From contig JAUXRP010000040.1 in the NCBI GenBank assembly GCA_030681675.1, positions 186,001 through 250,000 on the forward strand: 64,000 bases of DNA, written 5' to 3'. The notes beneath the pieces are model-generated. The model ran no database searches. It was given only the letters and a program-made list of their open reading frames with translations, and had not been told where the DNA came from. The stretch is from Candidatus Planktophila sp. (GTDB lineage: Bacteria; Actinomycetota; Actinomycetes; Nanopelagicales; Nanopelagicaceae). The translations under genes and the position numbers were made by a program. Of this stretch, positions 8,775-18,399 are shown in pieces (position 1 is the stretch's first letter; each line of letters begins with the position of its first letter).

Positions 8775-9305
8775 ATGAATCGAATATCAAGCAGCATAGA
8801 AGCAATTCTATTTCGTTCCCGTTTTCTCCTAGCTCCTCTCTATCTTGGTTTAGTTGGGGCACTCTTTCTATTGACTTACCGTTTTCTAATTGAGTTTTAC
8901 CACATTGCCATACAAATAGGAGAGGCAACGCCTCAGAGTTTTACACTTGACTTGCTCGCCTTGTTGGACCTAACTCTTCTTGCTAATCTGATTCTGATGG
9001 TGATTTTCGCAGGGTATGAAAACTTTGTTTCCAGAATCGATATTGCTACCGAATCCAAGGATCGTCCTCACTGGATGGGAACGATCGACTTTAGTGGATT
9101 GAAGATTAAATTGATTGGCTCGCTGGTTGCTATATCTGTCATTGAACTTCTTAAAGATTTTATTGAATTAGCAGGCCAAGATCATGTGGGTGGCGGCACA
9201 AAGTGGCGAATTGTTATTCATCTTACTTTTGTTGCCTCAGGTGTCTTATTTGCACTTATGGATTGGATTGCAGATAAAAGAGAGTTCCACGGCACTCATA
9301 CTTAA
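8775..9305 (+). CDS. UPF0114 (YqhA-like) membrane protein
   Basis: Integral membrane protein of unknown function. About four hydrophobic helices are visible. Family-typical segments are the opening FRSRFLLAPLYLGLVGAL, the loop LTLLANLILMVIFAGYENFVSRID, and SGLKIKLIGSLVAISVIELLKDF. The length of 176 residues matches YqhA proteins. Its stop overlaps the start of the next transporter by one base (TAATG), so the two are co-expressed. Confidence 0.83.
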   Translation: MNRISSSIEAILFRSRFLLAPLYLGLVGALFLLTYRFLIEFYHIAIQIGEATPQSFTLDLLALLDLTLLANLILMVIFAGYENFVSRIDIATESKDRPHWMGTIDFSGLKIKLIGSLVAISVIELLKDFIELAGQDHVGGGTKWRIVIHLTFVASGVLFALMDWIADKREFHGTHT

Positions 9306-10249
9306 TGAGACTAGATCTCCTTGCCGCACTCTCTGGCGTAATGATTGCATTGCAAGCTCGAGCCAATGGTGAGCTCTCATATCGTTTAAACAGTGGTTTA
9401 CAGGCTGCACTTGTTTCATTTGGCTCAGGCTTAATCATTATCGTCGCAATTTCACTGTTTAATCCTGCAATCAAAATGGGAATTTCCAATATTCGCAGCG
9501 CAGTCAAAAACGGCGAAATAGCTCGTTGGAAACTACTAGCTGGTGCACTTGGTGGAAGTTTTGTTGCAATTCAAACTCACATCGTTCCGCTCATTGGGGT
9601 TGCCATCTTCTCAGTGGCATCGATAGCTGGTCAAACAGCAACCTCTTTACTCGTTGATCGAATTGGATTGACAGGGGGAGGCAAAAAGGCGATTACCAAG
9701 CGCCGAATTACGGCAGCGGTGTTGACCGTCATTGCAGTCTTAGTCTCAGTTTTAGATCGCATTGATGCTAAAAATCTATCTATGATTGCGGTAATTGCAG
9801 GTTGTATTGCGGGTGCAGTAGTTGGAGTTCAACGTGCACTGAATGGTCAGATAAATGAGCACTCTCATCAAAGCTTTACGACCTCGTTATTGAACTTCAT
9901 CACAGGAACTTCACTTCTACTAATTGTGTTTCTTATTGCAGTCGCAACGCATCGCACAAACTTCGTCTCGCTGCCACATGGACCATGGTGGATTTATACG
10001 GGGGGATTGATTGGGGTAATCTATATAGCTTTTACCTCAACAATTGTTCAACATTTGGGAGTACTAACTTTCACTCTCTTTAGTGTGGGCGGGCAGCTTG
10101 TTGGCTCACTCGTGATTGATTTAGTTTCTCCAACGGCTGGTGTGAAAGTTAGCTCCTACTTAGTCACTGGCATTGTTATGACGTATGCAGGGGTAATCGC
10201 AGGTGGCATAAGTAGTTCACGAGTGCAGAAACCAGCGAGGCATAAATGA
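9305..10249 (+). CDS. DMT-superfamily transporter (YdcZ/DUF606 type, duplicated)
   Basis: Membrane protein of 314 residues with about ten hydrophobic segments in two related halves. Each half opens with a similar motif: MIALQARANGELSYRLNSGLQAALVSFGSG in the first and GAVVGVQRALNGQINEHSHQSFTTSLLNFITG in the second. This internal repeat is typical of DUF606/YdcZ-type DMT proteins, whose substrates are mostly unknown. It is coupled to the UPF0114 gene and converges on the malic enzyme gene. Confidence 0.78.
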   Translation: MRLDLLAALSGVMIALQARANGELSYRLNSGLQAALVSFGSGLIIIVAISLFNPAIKMGISNIRSAVKNGEIARWKLLAGALGGSFVAIQTHIVPLIGVAIFSVASIAGQTATSLLVDRIGLTGGGKKAITKRRITAAVLTVIAVLVSVLDRIDAKNLSMIAVIAGCIAGAVVGVQRALNGQINEHSHQSFTTSLLNFITGTSLLLIVFLIAVATHRTNFVSLPHGPWWIYTGGLIGVIYIAFTSTIVQHLGVLTFTLFSVGGQLVGSLVIDLVSPTAGVKVSSYLVTGIVMTYAGVIAGGISSSRVQKPARHK

Positions 10250-10267
10250 AGAATGCTGCAAGTTCGA

Positions 10268-11647
10268 TCATACTGACCTTTTCACTGCTGCAGCGACAGC
10301 TTTAGTTACATTGGGATCAAAAACACTAGGAACAATAAATGAAGCATTAAGTTGTTCAGGAGATACGCAATCTGCAATTGCTTCAGCCGCTGCAACCAAT
10401 AATTTATCGGTTATTTTGTGTGCATTTGCATCTAATAAACCACGAAAAATACCGGGGAATGCCAACACGTTATTGATTTGATTTGGCTGATCACTTCGGC
10501 CGGTTGCAACAACTGTCGCATATTTGCGTGCAATCACTGGATCAATTTCGGGATCTGGATTGGCTAGAGCGAAAATAATTGAATTCGGTGCCATCGATGC
10601 AACATCCTGCTCTATCAAAACATTTGGCGCACTCACTCCTATAAATACATCCGCATCCTTCATTGCACCCGATATTTCCCCGGTATAATTATCTGGATTA
10701 CTATTGTCTATAAACCAATTACGCATCTCATCATCAGAGCGAAGCAAAGATTTTGAAATTACTCCATCTTTGTCAAAACCAACAATTTGTGATGCCCCGC
10801 GTAAAACTAACAGGCGCGCAATTGCAGTTCCAGCAGCGCCAGCGCCGCTCATCACAATTTTTACATCTTTGAGCTCTTTATTGACGAGCCTTAAGGCATT
10901 GCGTAATGCGGCCGAAACAACTATCGCAGTACCGTGTTGATCATCATGAAAAACTGGGATATCTAAAAGCTCTCTTAATCGACGCTCAATTTCAAAGCAG
11001 CGAGGGGCTGAAATGTCTTCCAAATTAATCCCTCCATATACCGGAGCGATTAACTGAACTGTGCGAACAATTTCATCCACATCCTGAGTATCAAGACAGA
11101 CCGGCCAAGCATCAACATCGGCAAAACGCTTGAACAGTGCAGCCTTGCCTTCCATCACTGGAAGCGCGGCAGCGGGGCCAATGTTTCCAAGACCTAAAAC
11201 CGCCGAACCATCGGTTACGACGGCAACGGTGTTACGTTTAATAGTTAAGCGTCTAGCATCGGCCGGATCATCAACAATTGCTTGACAAATTCGTGCGACA
11301 CCTGGGGTGTAAGCACGGGATAAATCATCGCGAGTCTTGAGCGGAACTTTAGAGGAAATCTCAATCTTTCCACCTAGGTGCAATAAGAATGTTCGATCAC
11401 TCACCTTGCGAACAGTTAGACCTGAATTCTTTGAAAGAGCGAGCGTAATTTCTTCGGCATGTGCCAGGTCTGTGGTATCGCAGGTAATATCCAGAACAAC
11501 TTTTTCTAAATGTGACTCAACTACATCAAGAGCAGTAATAGTTGCACCTGCACCTGAAATAATCGTTGTTGCTAATGCGACGGGTTGAGCAGAAGCTGGA
11601 CCCTCAACACGGATTGTGATTCCGTAGCCAGGAGATGTCGAGGCCAC
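10268..11647 (-). CDS. NAD(P)-dependent malic enzyme with N-terminal ACT domain
   Basis: Oxidatively decarboxylates malate to pyruvate, linking the TCA cycle to gluconeogenic and anabolic pools. Residues 1-75 form an ACT-like ligand-binding domain (ITIRVEGPASAQPVALATTI...), followed by the malic domain (SRAYTPGVARICQAI; catalytic Lys region around GNIGPAAALPVMEGKAALFK; metal ligands in INLEDISAP and FHDDQHGTA) and the Rossmann domain (MSGAGAAGTAIARLL). The start is a GTG overlapping the region just after the upp stop, so it is co-transcribed with upp. Confidence 0.88.
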   Translation of the reverse strand: MASTSPGYGITIRVEGPASAQPVALATTIISGAGATITALDVVESHLEKVVLDITCDTTDLAHAEEITLALSKNSGLTVRKVSDRTFLLHLGGKIEISSKVPLKTRDDLSRAYTPGVARICQAIVDDPADARRLTIKRNTVAVVTDGSAVLGLGNIGPAAALPVMEGKAALFKRFADVDAWPVCLDTQDVDEIVRTVQLIAPVYGGINLEDISAPRCFEIERRLRELLDIPVFHDDQHGTAIVVSAALRNALRLVNKELKDVKIVMSGAGAAGTAIARLLVLRGASQIVGFDKDGVISKSLLRSDDEMRNWFIDNSNPDNYTGEISGAMKDADVFIGVSAPNVLIEQDVASMAPNSIIFALANPDPEIDPVIARKYATVVATGRSDQPNQINNVLAFPGIFRGLLDANAHKITDKLLVAAAEAIADCVSPEQLNASFIVPSVFDPNVTKAVAAAVKRSV

Positions 11648-12286
11648 CTACACAACACCATATAAGCGATCGCCAGCATCGCCAAGTCCTGGAACGATAT
11701 ATCCGAGTTCATTCAACTTTTCATCAAGTGCGCCAGTGACGATTGTGATAGGTACCTCACTTGAAGCAAACTCCTTTTCAACTGCAGCAATTCCCTCGGG
11801 GGCTGAGAGAATGCAAATTGCGGTAATGTCATTTGCTCCTAAATCAATTAAGTAATGAAAAGCGGCAATCAAAGTACCGCCAGTTGCAAGCATGGGATCT
11901 AACACAAAAACCTGGCGCCCAGATAAATCATCTGGCAATCGATTGGCGTATGTGCTGGCCTGAAGGGTTTCTTCATCGCGAACCATTCCAAGAAAACCAA
12001 CTTCAGCCGTTGGAATTAGTTTGCTCATGCCTTCAAGCATTCCAAGGCCAGCGCGCAAGATGGGAACTACAACGGGTCGTGGTTCGGCCATTTTCAACCC
12101 ATTAGTTTTAGTAACTGGTGTTGTTATCGCCACGGCGTGCGTACGAACATCTCGCGTGGCCTCGTAGGCAAGAAGAGTTACAAGTTCTTCTACTAAACGA
12201 CGAAAGGTCGGTGAATCGGTACGTTCGTCGCGTAAAACCGTTAATTTATGGGCTATCAGTGGGTGATCTGCAACATGTACCTTCAT
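11648..12286 (-). CDS. upp: Uracil phosphoribosyltransferase
   Basis: Salvages uracil to UMP using PRPP. The PRPP-binding loop is visible as [21 protein letters not shown], and the C-terminal uracil-binding stretch as [15 protein letters not shown]. The N-terminal [21 protein letters not shown] is characteristic. The length of 212 residues is normal. A TAAGGT hexamer stands 7 nt before the ATG. The malic enzyme gene follows directly. Confidence 0.95.
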   Translation of the reverse strand: MKVHVADHPLIAHKLTVLRDERTDSPTFRRLVEELVTLLAYEATRDVRTHAVAITTPVTKTNGLKMAEPRPVVVPILRAGLGMLEGMSKLIPTAEVGFLGMVRDEETLQASTYANRLPDDLSGRQVFVLDPMLATGGTLIAAFHYLIDLGANDITAICILSAPEGIAAVEKEFASSEVPITIVTGALDEKLNELGYIVPGLGDAGDRLYGVV

Positions 12287-12293
12287 ACCCCTT

Positions 12294-12299
12294 ACCTTA
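12294..12299 (-). promoter_or_regulatory. Putative leaderless -10 element for upp
   Basis: Minus-strand TAAGGT lies 7 nt before the upp ATG. The AAGGGG after it ends only one base before the start codon, too close to act as a Shine-Dalgarno. Confidence 0.45.
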
Positions 12300-12340
12300 C
12301 AGGGGTTTCATTCCTTTCCAATGAGTGGAACTATAAGCGC

Positions 12341-12892
12341 ATGCCTGAATTCGACGATGACCTCGACGATGACATCGAAGAATTCGATGTCCAAGACGAA
12401 GTCGGCGTGCCAGAGACCAAAGAAAGTAGCCCGCCTAATGAATTGGACATTGCAGTGGCGGCTTGGCATGAAGACGGCCGCTGGACCTTAGGTATATTGC
12501 CCGACCCTACGGATATTGCGCAGATAATAACAAGTCTTAAATCACAGCAAACAAATGGCGGAGCAATTGCGTTGATTTCAATAGACGAAGAGTTTTTCAT
12601 TATTATTCGAGTTCTTGGATCGCACATTTCTTTATTCTTAAGTGACTCATCATGTGCTTTTGATTACCCAGTTGCCGAAGAGTTATTAGAGATTGCCGAT
12701 CTACCAATGCCTGAAGATGACGATGATGCAAATCCAATTGGTCATATTGAAATTTTGTCAGATCTTGGAATGAATGGCATGGAAATCTCTGCTCTTTGCG
12801 ATGATCCCGAACTATTTCCAGATGAACAACTTGAAGCTATAGCAAATCGGTTGGGTTTTGGAGATCAGTTTGCCGAACTTTTGCAACTGTGA
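12341..12892 (+). CDS. Putative tRNA adenosine deaminase-associated protein
   Basis: Acidic protein of 183 residues found beside tadA in actinobacteria and named for that association; its biochemical role is unproven. The N-terminus is strongly acidic (EFDDDLDDDIEEFDVQDE), followed by a mixed alpha/beta domain with VAAWHEDGRWTLGILP and IRVLGSHISLFLSD, and an acidic turn PEDDDDANP. I start at the ATG at 12341, where the acidic family-type N-terminus begins; the open frame upstream overlaps the upp promoter. Its stop overlaps the tadA GTG by 4 nt. Confidence 0.8.
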   Translation: MPEFDDDLDDDIEEFDVQDEVGVPETKESSPPNELDIAVAAWHEDGRWTLGILPDPTDIAQIITSLKSQQTNGGAIALISIDEEFFIIIRVLGSHISLFLSDSSCAFDYPVAEELLEIADLPMPEDDDDANPIGHIEILSDLGMNGMEISALCDDPELFPDEQLEAIANRLGFGDQFAELLQL

Positions 12893-13347
12893 ACGATGAG
12901 GAGTTAATGCGTGTAGCAATTGATGCGGCGCGCAGTTGTCATGTAAGTGGAGACGTTCCTGTCGGCGCATTGGTCATCAATCAAATTGGTGAAATTATTT
13001 CAATAGGCCATAACGAGCGTGAGCTTCATGGAGACCCCACAGCTCATGCTGAGATTGTTGCTCTGAGGCGAGCAAGTGAAAAAACTAAGACATGGCGCTT
13101 AGACAATCACACTCTCGTGGTAACCCTTGAACCTTGCTCGATGTGTGCAGGAGCAATCGCTCAAGCTCGTATTTCGACGCTCATCTTTGGGGCTTGGGAT
13201 GAAAAAGCAGGTGCAGTTGGCTCTGTCTGGGATATTTTGCGAGATCCTCGTTCATTATTTAAAGTTGAAGTCCGAGCTGGTGTTTTAAAGGATGAATGTG
13301 CTTTACTTCTTAAAGATTTTATACAAGGAGTTCGTACGAAGGATTAA
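12889..13347 (+). CDS. tadA: tRNA adenosine(34) deaminase
   Basis: Zinc deaminase converting A34 to inosine in tRNA-Arg(ACG). The zinc and catalytic residues are seen as H53-A-E55 (TAHAEIVAL) and C83/C86 (EPCSMCAGA). GDVPVGALVI at residues 21-30 is the conserved first strand. The start is a GTG overlapping the upstream associated protein. The last 29 nt overlap the end of the convergent permease gene. Confidence 0.93.
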   Translation: MNDEELMRVAIDAARSCHVSGDVPVGALVINQIGEIISIGHNERELHGDPTAHAEIVALRRASEKTKTWRLDNHTLVVTLEPCSMCAGAIAQARISTLIFGAWDEKAGAVGSVWDILRDPRSLFKVEVRAGVLKDECALLLKDFIQGVRTKD

Positions 13348-15658
13348 GAATGACCATCGATCCATTTTCTTCCCCGACCATACCTTCGGCACGTAATTGG
13401 GATCCAACTTCGAGGCCAGCAATATCTCGTCGACCCAAGAAATGGAGCGAGACCCCACCCGTTTCATCCCAAATCTCTACTTGCAAAGTTGGTGCTGCCC
13501 CACGTGGTGCGGATTTAATTGATGTTACTTGACCTTGAACTTTGGCACGCTTTCGCCATTGAATTTCACCGATTAACGTAACGTTTTTAGTGTGGTGGCT
13601 TATTGGTTCACTATTTTCGGGTTCAGTTTTCTTGATAGGCGTCTTCATCACAATCGAGGAATCTGGCTTTACTTCATGAGATTGGTGAATTTCAATGTTG
13701 GACATTGAAGTGATGCGGTCTACATCGAAGGGAACGATAGTTGCAACGACTTTAGGTAATTGAGAAATCGGTGCAGCAATTTGTTCTGCGGTCTGATCAT
13801 GTAATAAACGGCCTAAGAATCCAGAGTAGGCACGACGAGGTAATAACAAAGTCAATTCAACATCGCTGCGCTCGGTTGTACGAATTGCGTAATCAAGTGC
13901 TGAATTTGCCAGGCGTCGATCCGGACAGTCGATTAATTCGAGGGCAACATCACTTACCGCCTCGGACGCGGCCCAGGCTTTTTGAATATCTTCTGCGCGT
14001 CGATCATCAATTACGAAGTGAACCGCGGCCAAGTTACGGGGATTAAGGCTTCGGGCATATCGAATCGCACCAACTGTGGCGATATCGAGGCTATCGACAA
14101 AGACAGTGACATCATGTCGGGTAATTGAAGTTGCCCGCTTTTGATGCTCTTTGACTGAGAGTGCTTCTTGCTCGCTAACGTACTGCTTGCGTAAACGAAG
14201 GAAAGTTACAACCAAAATTGGTGCGGTAACCAAAACCAACCAGGCACCTTCCGTGAATTTAACTACTGAAAAGATAATCACAATGAGGAAGGAAATTGAG
14301 CCGGCTAGAGCATTAATAAAGACTTTATATCTCCAAGCGCCTTCTTTGTGTCGCAATGCATGGCGAGTCATCCCAAAGCCAGCTAAACAAAAGCCAGTAA
14401 ATACACCAAGTGCGTAGAAGGCTACAAGGTGTTCAACCGATCCTGCAGTAAATAGAACTAAGAATATTCCGCCACCGGCTAAGAGAAGAATTCCATTTGA
14501 AAATGCCAAACGGTGGCCACGCTTGGTCAGCTGTCGAGGCAAGTATCCATCAGTTGCAACGAAGTTACACAATAGCGGGAAGGCACTATACGTTGTATTA
14601 GCGCCAGCAAACAAAATTAACATAGTTGCGAGCTGCACCATCACGAACATAAAAGAGCCAAAGACACCGTCGCCAACGATAGTCTTTGCAATCTGGGAAA
14701 TAACAGTCGGTGTACCTGATTCATAAGGCATCGCATAAACTTTGTGAGCAAACCATGAAACCCCGAGAACTAATGTTCCGAGCAGTCCACTCATTATAAA
14801 TAAAGTGCGGCGTGCGTTAACGTGTTCAGGCTGCTGGAATAATGCCACACCATCAGAGATAGCCTCTAATCCAGTCAGAGATGAACCACCATTAGCAAAT
14901 GCGCGGAGCAGAATGAATATCGCAGCAAAAGTTAGAAGACCTTGCTCTTGGCCGACTTCAACGGCACCAGGAAGGTTAGTCGCCAGTTGATCGAGAGTTC
15001 CATTAAATTGACGGTAAAGACCCATCGAAAAAACGATAAACATGCATGCGATGAAGAAGTAAGTTGGAAAGGCAAAGGCTTTACCTGCCTCTTTAACGCC
15101 GCGGAGATTTCCATATGTTAGAAGTACAATCACTAATAAAATCATAGGAATTTTCCATGAATGGAGCCCTGGAAAAGTTGAAATAATTGCGGCTACTCCT
15201 GCAGCAGATTGAATCGCAACAGTCACAATGTAATCAAGCATTAATGCAACGGCCGCAATTTGTGCAACGACCGGGCCAAAGTTATCTCGAGCGACAATGT
15301 AAGCGCCGCCAGTTTTGGTATACACATTGATTACATTGCGGTAAGAAAGCGTAATAATCGTCAAGATAACGAGAACGACGGCCGTCATCGGCATCAAAAT
15401 TGCAAACGCCGCTAACCCAAATGCTGGCAATAAGGCAATAAGAATCTGTTCAGAGCCATATGCTGAGGATGAAATACAGTCAGAGGCTAGGATTCCGAGT
15501 GCGAAACGCTTTTTTAATCGCTGATGAAGAAGCGTGTGCCTATTTAGCGCATTTCCTAAGAGCTTTCGCTTTATTTTGTATGCAAATGTATCTTTCAGAT
15601 GTGCATGATCCTGCAGCACAACTGGTGTGGGCGCATCATCGGTCCACGCTTTTGGCAC
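13319..15658 (-). CDS. KimA-like APC-superfamily permease fused to an OB-fold domain
   Basis: Probable proton-coupled potassium or amino-acid importer. Residues about 50-480 carry twelve or so hydrophobic helices with LASDCISSSAYGSEQILIAL and YRNVINVYTKTGGAYIVARDN, closely like KimA/YdaO potassium permeases. Residues about 510-660 are a soluble alpha/beta region, then a variable linker. The final 88 residues (NVTLIGEIQW to the end) form an OB-fold-like domain with TLQVEIWDETGGVSLHFLGRR and ILNPSYELLV, matching the stand-alone OB-fold proteins near trk genes in other actinobacteria. AAGGAG overlaps the first GTG (15664), so I use the second GTG (15658). Confidence 0.82.
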   Translation of the reverse strand: MPKAWTDDAPTPVVLQDHAHLKDTFAYKIKRKLLGNALNRHTLLHQRLKKRFALGILASDCISSSAYGSEQILIALLPAFGLAAFAILMPMTAVVLVILTIITLSYRNVINVYTKTGGAYIVARDNFGPVVAQIAAVALMLDYIVTVAIQSAAGVAAIISTFPGLHSWKIPMILLVIVLLTYGNLRGVKEAGKAFAFPTYFFIACMFIVFSMGLYRQFNGTLDQLATNLPGAVEVGQEQGLLTFAAIFILLRAFANGGSSLTGLEAISDGVALFQQPEHVNARRTLFIMSGLLGTLVLGVSWFAHKVYAMPYESGTPTVISQIAKTIVGDGVFGSFMFVMVQLATMLILFAGANTTYSAFPLLCNFVATDGYLPRQLTKRGHRLAFSNGILLLAGGGIFLVLFTAGSVEHLVAFYALGVFTGFCLAGFGMTRHALRHKEGAWRYKVFINALAGSISFLIVIIFSVVKFTEGAWLVLVTAPILVVTFLRLRKQYVSEQEALSVKEHQKRATSITRHDVTVFVDSLDIATVGAIRYARSLNPRNLAAVHFVIDDRRAEDIQKAWAASEAVSDVALELIDCPDRRLANSALDYAIRTTERSDVELTLLLPRRAYSGFLGRLLHDQTAEQIAAPISQLPKVVATIVPFDVDRITSMSNIEIHQSHEVKPDSSIVMKTPIKKTEPENSEPISHHTKNVTLIGEIQWRKRAKVQGQVTSIKSAPRGAAPTLQVEIWDETGGVSLHFLGRRDIAGLEVGSQLRAEGMVGEENGSMVILNPSYELLV

Positions 15659-15749
15659 TCTCACTCCTTAATTAGTCGCGAAAAACGCAACACAATTGCA
15701 ATGACCCTATCGTAGAGCGCGCAGACTTCAACTTCTTGCAGGCTGAGCG

Positions 15750-15755
15750 TATGCT
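15750..15755 (+). promoter_or_regulatory. Putative leaderless -10 element for the semialdehyde dehydrogenase gene
   Basis: TATGCT, a near-consensus -10, is followed by exactly 6 nt and the ATG at 15762. There is no Shine-Dalgarno. Confidence 0.55.
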
Positions 15756-15761
15756 CGCCCC

Positions 15762-17180
15762 ATGCATACACAGTTATATATCGATGGCCAATGGGTTGAT
15801 GGAATCGGTACAGTCGCCGTCCATGACCCCAGTGATGGATCAGTTATTGCCCAAGTTTCACTCGCTAGCGATGCCCAATGTGAAGCGGCGGTGGCGGCTG
15901 CTGATGCCGCGGCGGTGACGTGGGCCAATACAGCGCCTCGATATCGCTCGGAGATACTTCGTAAAGCATTTGAAATTATGAGCAGTGAAATTGAAGCGAT
16001 TGCTACGTTAATCTCTCGCGAAAACGGCAAAGCAATGCCTGATGCTCGTGGTGAAGCTACTTATGCCGCTGAATTTTTCCGCTGGTTTGCCGAGGAAGCT
16101 GTGCGTACCCCAGGCGATTTCCGTAAATCTCCATCGGGGGACAAGAGGATATTAGTAACACATCAACCAATTGGTCTCTCAATTCTCATTACGCCCTGGA
16201 ACTTCCCAGCGGGCATGGCCACTCGCAAAATTGGTCCGGCTGTGGCAGCTGGCTGCACGATGATTTTAAAGCCAGCGACCGAAACACCACTAACTGCGAT
16301 GTACATCGTTGACATTATGGAGCGGGCTGGCCTACCAAAAGGTGTTTTGAACTTGGTACTTCCAGAAAAGACTGGCCCAGCAATTTCAAAGATGTTACAC
16401 GATTCGCGCGTTAAGAATCTTTCATTTACTGGATCAACTGAAGTGGGCCGAGTACTTTTGAAAGAGGCGGCAGACAAAATCATTCGTTGCTCAATGGAGC
16501 TTGGTGGAAATGCTCAAGTGATTATTCATGATGACGCCGATCTAGCGATAACTATTCCGCAATTGCTTCTAGCTAAAATGCGTAATGGAGGAGCGGCATG
16601 CACGTCAGCAAATCGAATTTATGTTCAGCGTGCGATTGCGGACAGGTTTATTGCCGAGTTTACTAAATCCATGTCAGCCTTTGTTATGGGTCGCGGAATT
16701 GATGCAACCACAACACTTGGTGCAAGTGTTTCAATGAAAGAGCGCAATAAAATCGCTGAGATTGTTGATGAATCGATCGCCGCTGGCGCAAAAGTAAAGG
16801 TTGGCGGAACTAAACCCGATGGCGATGGCGCTTTTTATCCTGCAACGGTTTTGACAGTAGAAAAAGATAATCCAATTCTTCACCATGAAATATTTGGACC
16901 AGTTGCGCCAGTTGTAATCTTTGACACCGATGCAGAAGGCATAGCATGGGCAAATGACACCGATTTCGGTCTCATTAGTTATGTGTTCTCTAAGGATCTA
17001 ACCCGCGCTTTACGCACCGCCGAGGCAATGGAGTCCGGGATGGTCGCCATAAACAAAGGCGTAATTTCAGATCCTGCAGCCCCATTTGGTGGCGTTAAAC
17101 AATCTGGCTTGGGCCGTGAAGGCGGCTTTGATGGAATCCATGAGTTCTTGCAAACTAAATATATCGGCGTTGAAATTTAG
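15762..17180 (+). CDS. gabD: NAD(P)-dependent succinate-semialdehyde dehydrogenase
   Basis: Oxidises succinate semialdehyde to succinate, the end of GABA and putrescine breakdown. Aldehyde dehydrogenase motifs: the Asn region ITPWNFP, the coenzyme loop FTGSTEVGR, the general-base Glu in MELGGNAQ, the nucleophilic Cys in GGAACTSANR, and the C-terminal PFGGVKQSGLGREGG. The 472-residue length fits the GabD group. With a polyamine importer in the same window, a role in polyamine use is plausible but unproven, because other aldehyde dehydrogenases share these motifs. Confidence 0.85.
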   Translation: MHTQLYIDGQWVDGIGTVAVHDPSDGSVIAQVSLASDAQCEAAVAAADAAAVTWANTAPRYRSEILRKAFEIMSSEIEAIATLISRENGKAMPDARGEATYAAEFFRWFAEEAVRTPGDFRKSPSGDKRILVTHQPIGLSILITPWNFPAGMATRKIGPAVAAGCTMILKPATETPLTAMYIVDIMERAGLPKGVLNLVLPEKTGPAISKMLHDSRVKNLSFTGSTEVGRVLLKEAADKIIRCSMELGGNAQVIIHDDADLAITIPQLLLAKMRNGGAACTSANRIYVQRAIADRFIAEFTKSMSAFVMGRGIDATTTLGASVSMKERNKIAEIVDESIAAGAKVKVGGTKPDGDGAFYPATVLTVEKDNPILHHEIFGPVAPVVIFDTDAEGIAWANDTDFGLISYVFSKDLTRALRTAEAMESGMVAINKGVISDPAAPFGGVKQSGLGREGGFDGIHEFLQTKYIGVEI

Positions 17181-17184
17181 TGAG

Positions 17185-18399
17185 TTAAACTCGACCTGCA
17201 TACGGCATCATCCCATCCATCCCGTACATGTCTGAATAACGAAGACCGGATTTAGTAGATCGCGCTTCCCAAACCATTCCATTTCCGGCATAGATAGACA
17301 TATGGTGAATTGTGCTAATGGTTCCCTTATAGGAGTAGAAAATAAGATCGCCTGGTTGAATCTCACTTAACGGGATCTGTTTTGTATATGTGTAATACAA
17401 ACCTGAGTTAAGTCGATCCCAAATTGGCCAACCCAATCCTGCATATTTATATGCCGCATAGACCAAACCTGAACAATCGAATGAGTCCGGACCTTCATCT
17501 CCCCAGACGTATGGCTTATTGGCAAGAACTTGTTTTTTTGCAAACTCTACTGCTTTTAATCTCTGAGCCTCTGTGGTTCTGAAAGTGCTTTTCCCGTTTG
17601 GTCCTCCAGTTTTCCAAATCTTCGCTTGGCCTTTTACTTTGCCAGCTTCGATCGATCTTGCCTCTTCCAGGATTGCTAGTTGGCGCTTCTGCTCTAATGT
17701 GATTCTAACTTTCTTAGCCGAAGCTAAGTCTCTCTGTAATTGATCTTGAACCGCTTGAAGCTTGTCAACCTCTTTTTGTTGCTCAGCTTCGGCCGCATCA
17801 GCCTCCATTTTCGCCGAAGCAACTTTAATAGTTATTAATGCCTGCTTTTCCTTCGCAAGATTGGCGGCAATTTTTGCCCGCTGTGCAACTTCCTCGGCTG
17901 CCTGAAACCTATTTAGCGCTGTCTTGTTTCCTGATCCAAGGTTTTCAAGTGTTGAAATCCGGTCCATCATTTCCTGGGGTCCGCTTGCACTAAGAATTGC
18001 CTCAAGATCTGTGAACCCACTACCTACCACATAGGCGTTGACAGCTAATTTTCCAATCTGGCGATGAGTTTCACTCACCAAGACAGAGGCCTTGGAATAT
18101 ATCTTTGCGGCACGGGCTGACTGCTTTGTAGCTACCTGGAGCTCATTTTTCGCAGAGAGATACTTCCATTTTGCAACCAACGCGAGGGCAACTAACCTTT
18201 TTAATCCCTGCTGTTCTCTCACTAATAGTTTTGTTGCCTCTTCAGTAATTTTCCTCTTCTCTTCTTCGATCTGCTTCGCTGCTTCGATCTGCTTCAAAGT
18301 CGGCTTATGTTTACTCGCCCCTGCAAATTGGGGCGTGACTAAACCAGATATTAATGATATTGAAAGCAGTAGTGGAATAAGCGACCTAATCTTTTTCAA
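17185..18399 (-). CDS. Secreted NlpC/P60 peptidoglycan hydrolase with coiled coil
   Basis: Predicted cell-wall endopeptidase. A signal peptide (basic start, LIPLLLSISLISGL) is followed by about 230 residues of Lys/Ala/Glu-rich coiled coil and then an NlpC/P60 domain from about residue 285. The catalytic Cys is in DSFDCSGLVYAAYK and the His in IHHMSIYAG. This is the RipA/RipC-like actinobacterial layout. The ATG overlaps the stop of the similar upstream gene by 4 nt, so two paralogous hydrolases are translated in tandem. Confidence 0.85.
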   Translation of the reverse strand: MKKIRSLIPLLLSISLISGLVTPQFAGASKHKPTLKQIEAAKQIEEEKRKITEEATKLLVREQQGLKRLVALALVAKWKYLSAKNELQVATKQSARAAKIYSKASVLVSETHRQIGKLAVNAYVVGSGFTDLEAILSASGPQEMMDRISTLENLGSGNKTALNRFQAAEEVAQRAKIAANLAKEKQALITIKVASAKMEADAAEAEQQKEVDKLQAVQDQLQRDLASAKKVRITLEQKRQLAILEEARSIEAGKVKGQAKIWKTGGPNGKSTFRTTEAQRLKAVEFAKKQVLANKPYVWGDEGPDSFDCSGLVYAAYKYAGLGWPIWDRLNSGLYYTYTKQIPLSEIQPGDLIFYSYKGTISTIHHMSIYAGNGMVWEARSTKSGLRYSDMYGMDGMMPYAGRV

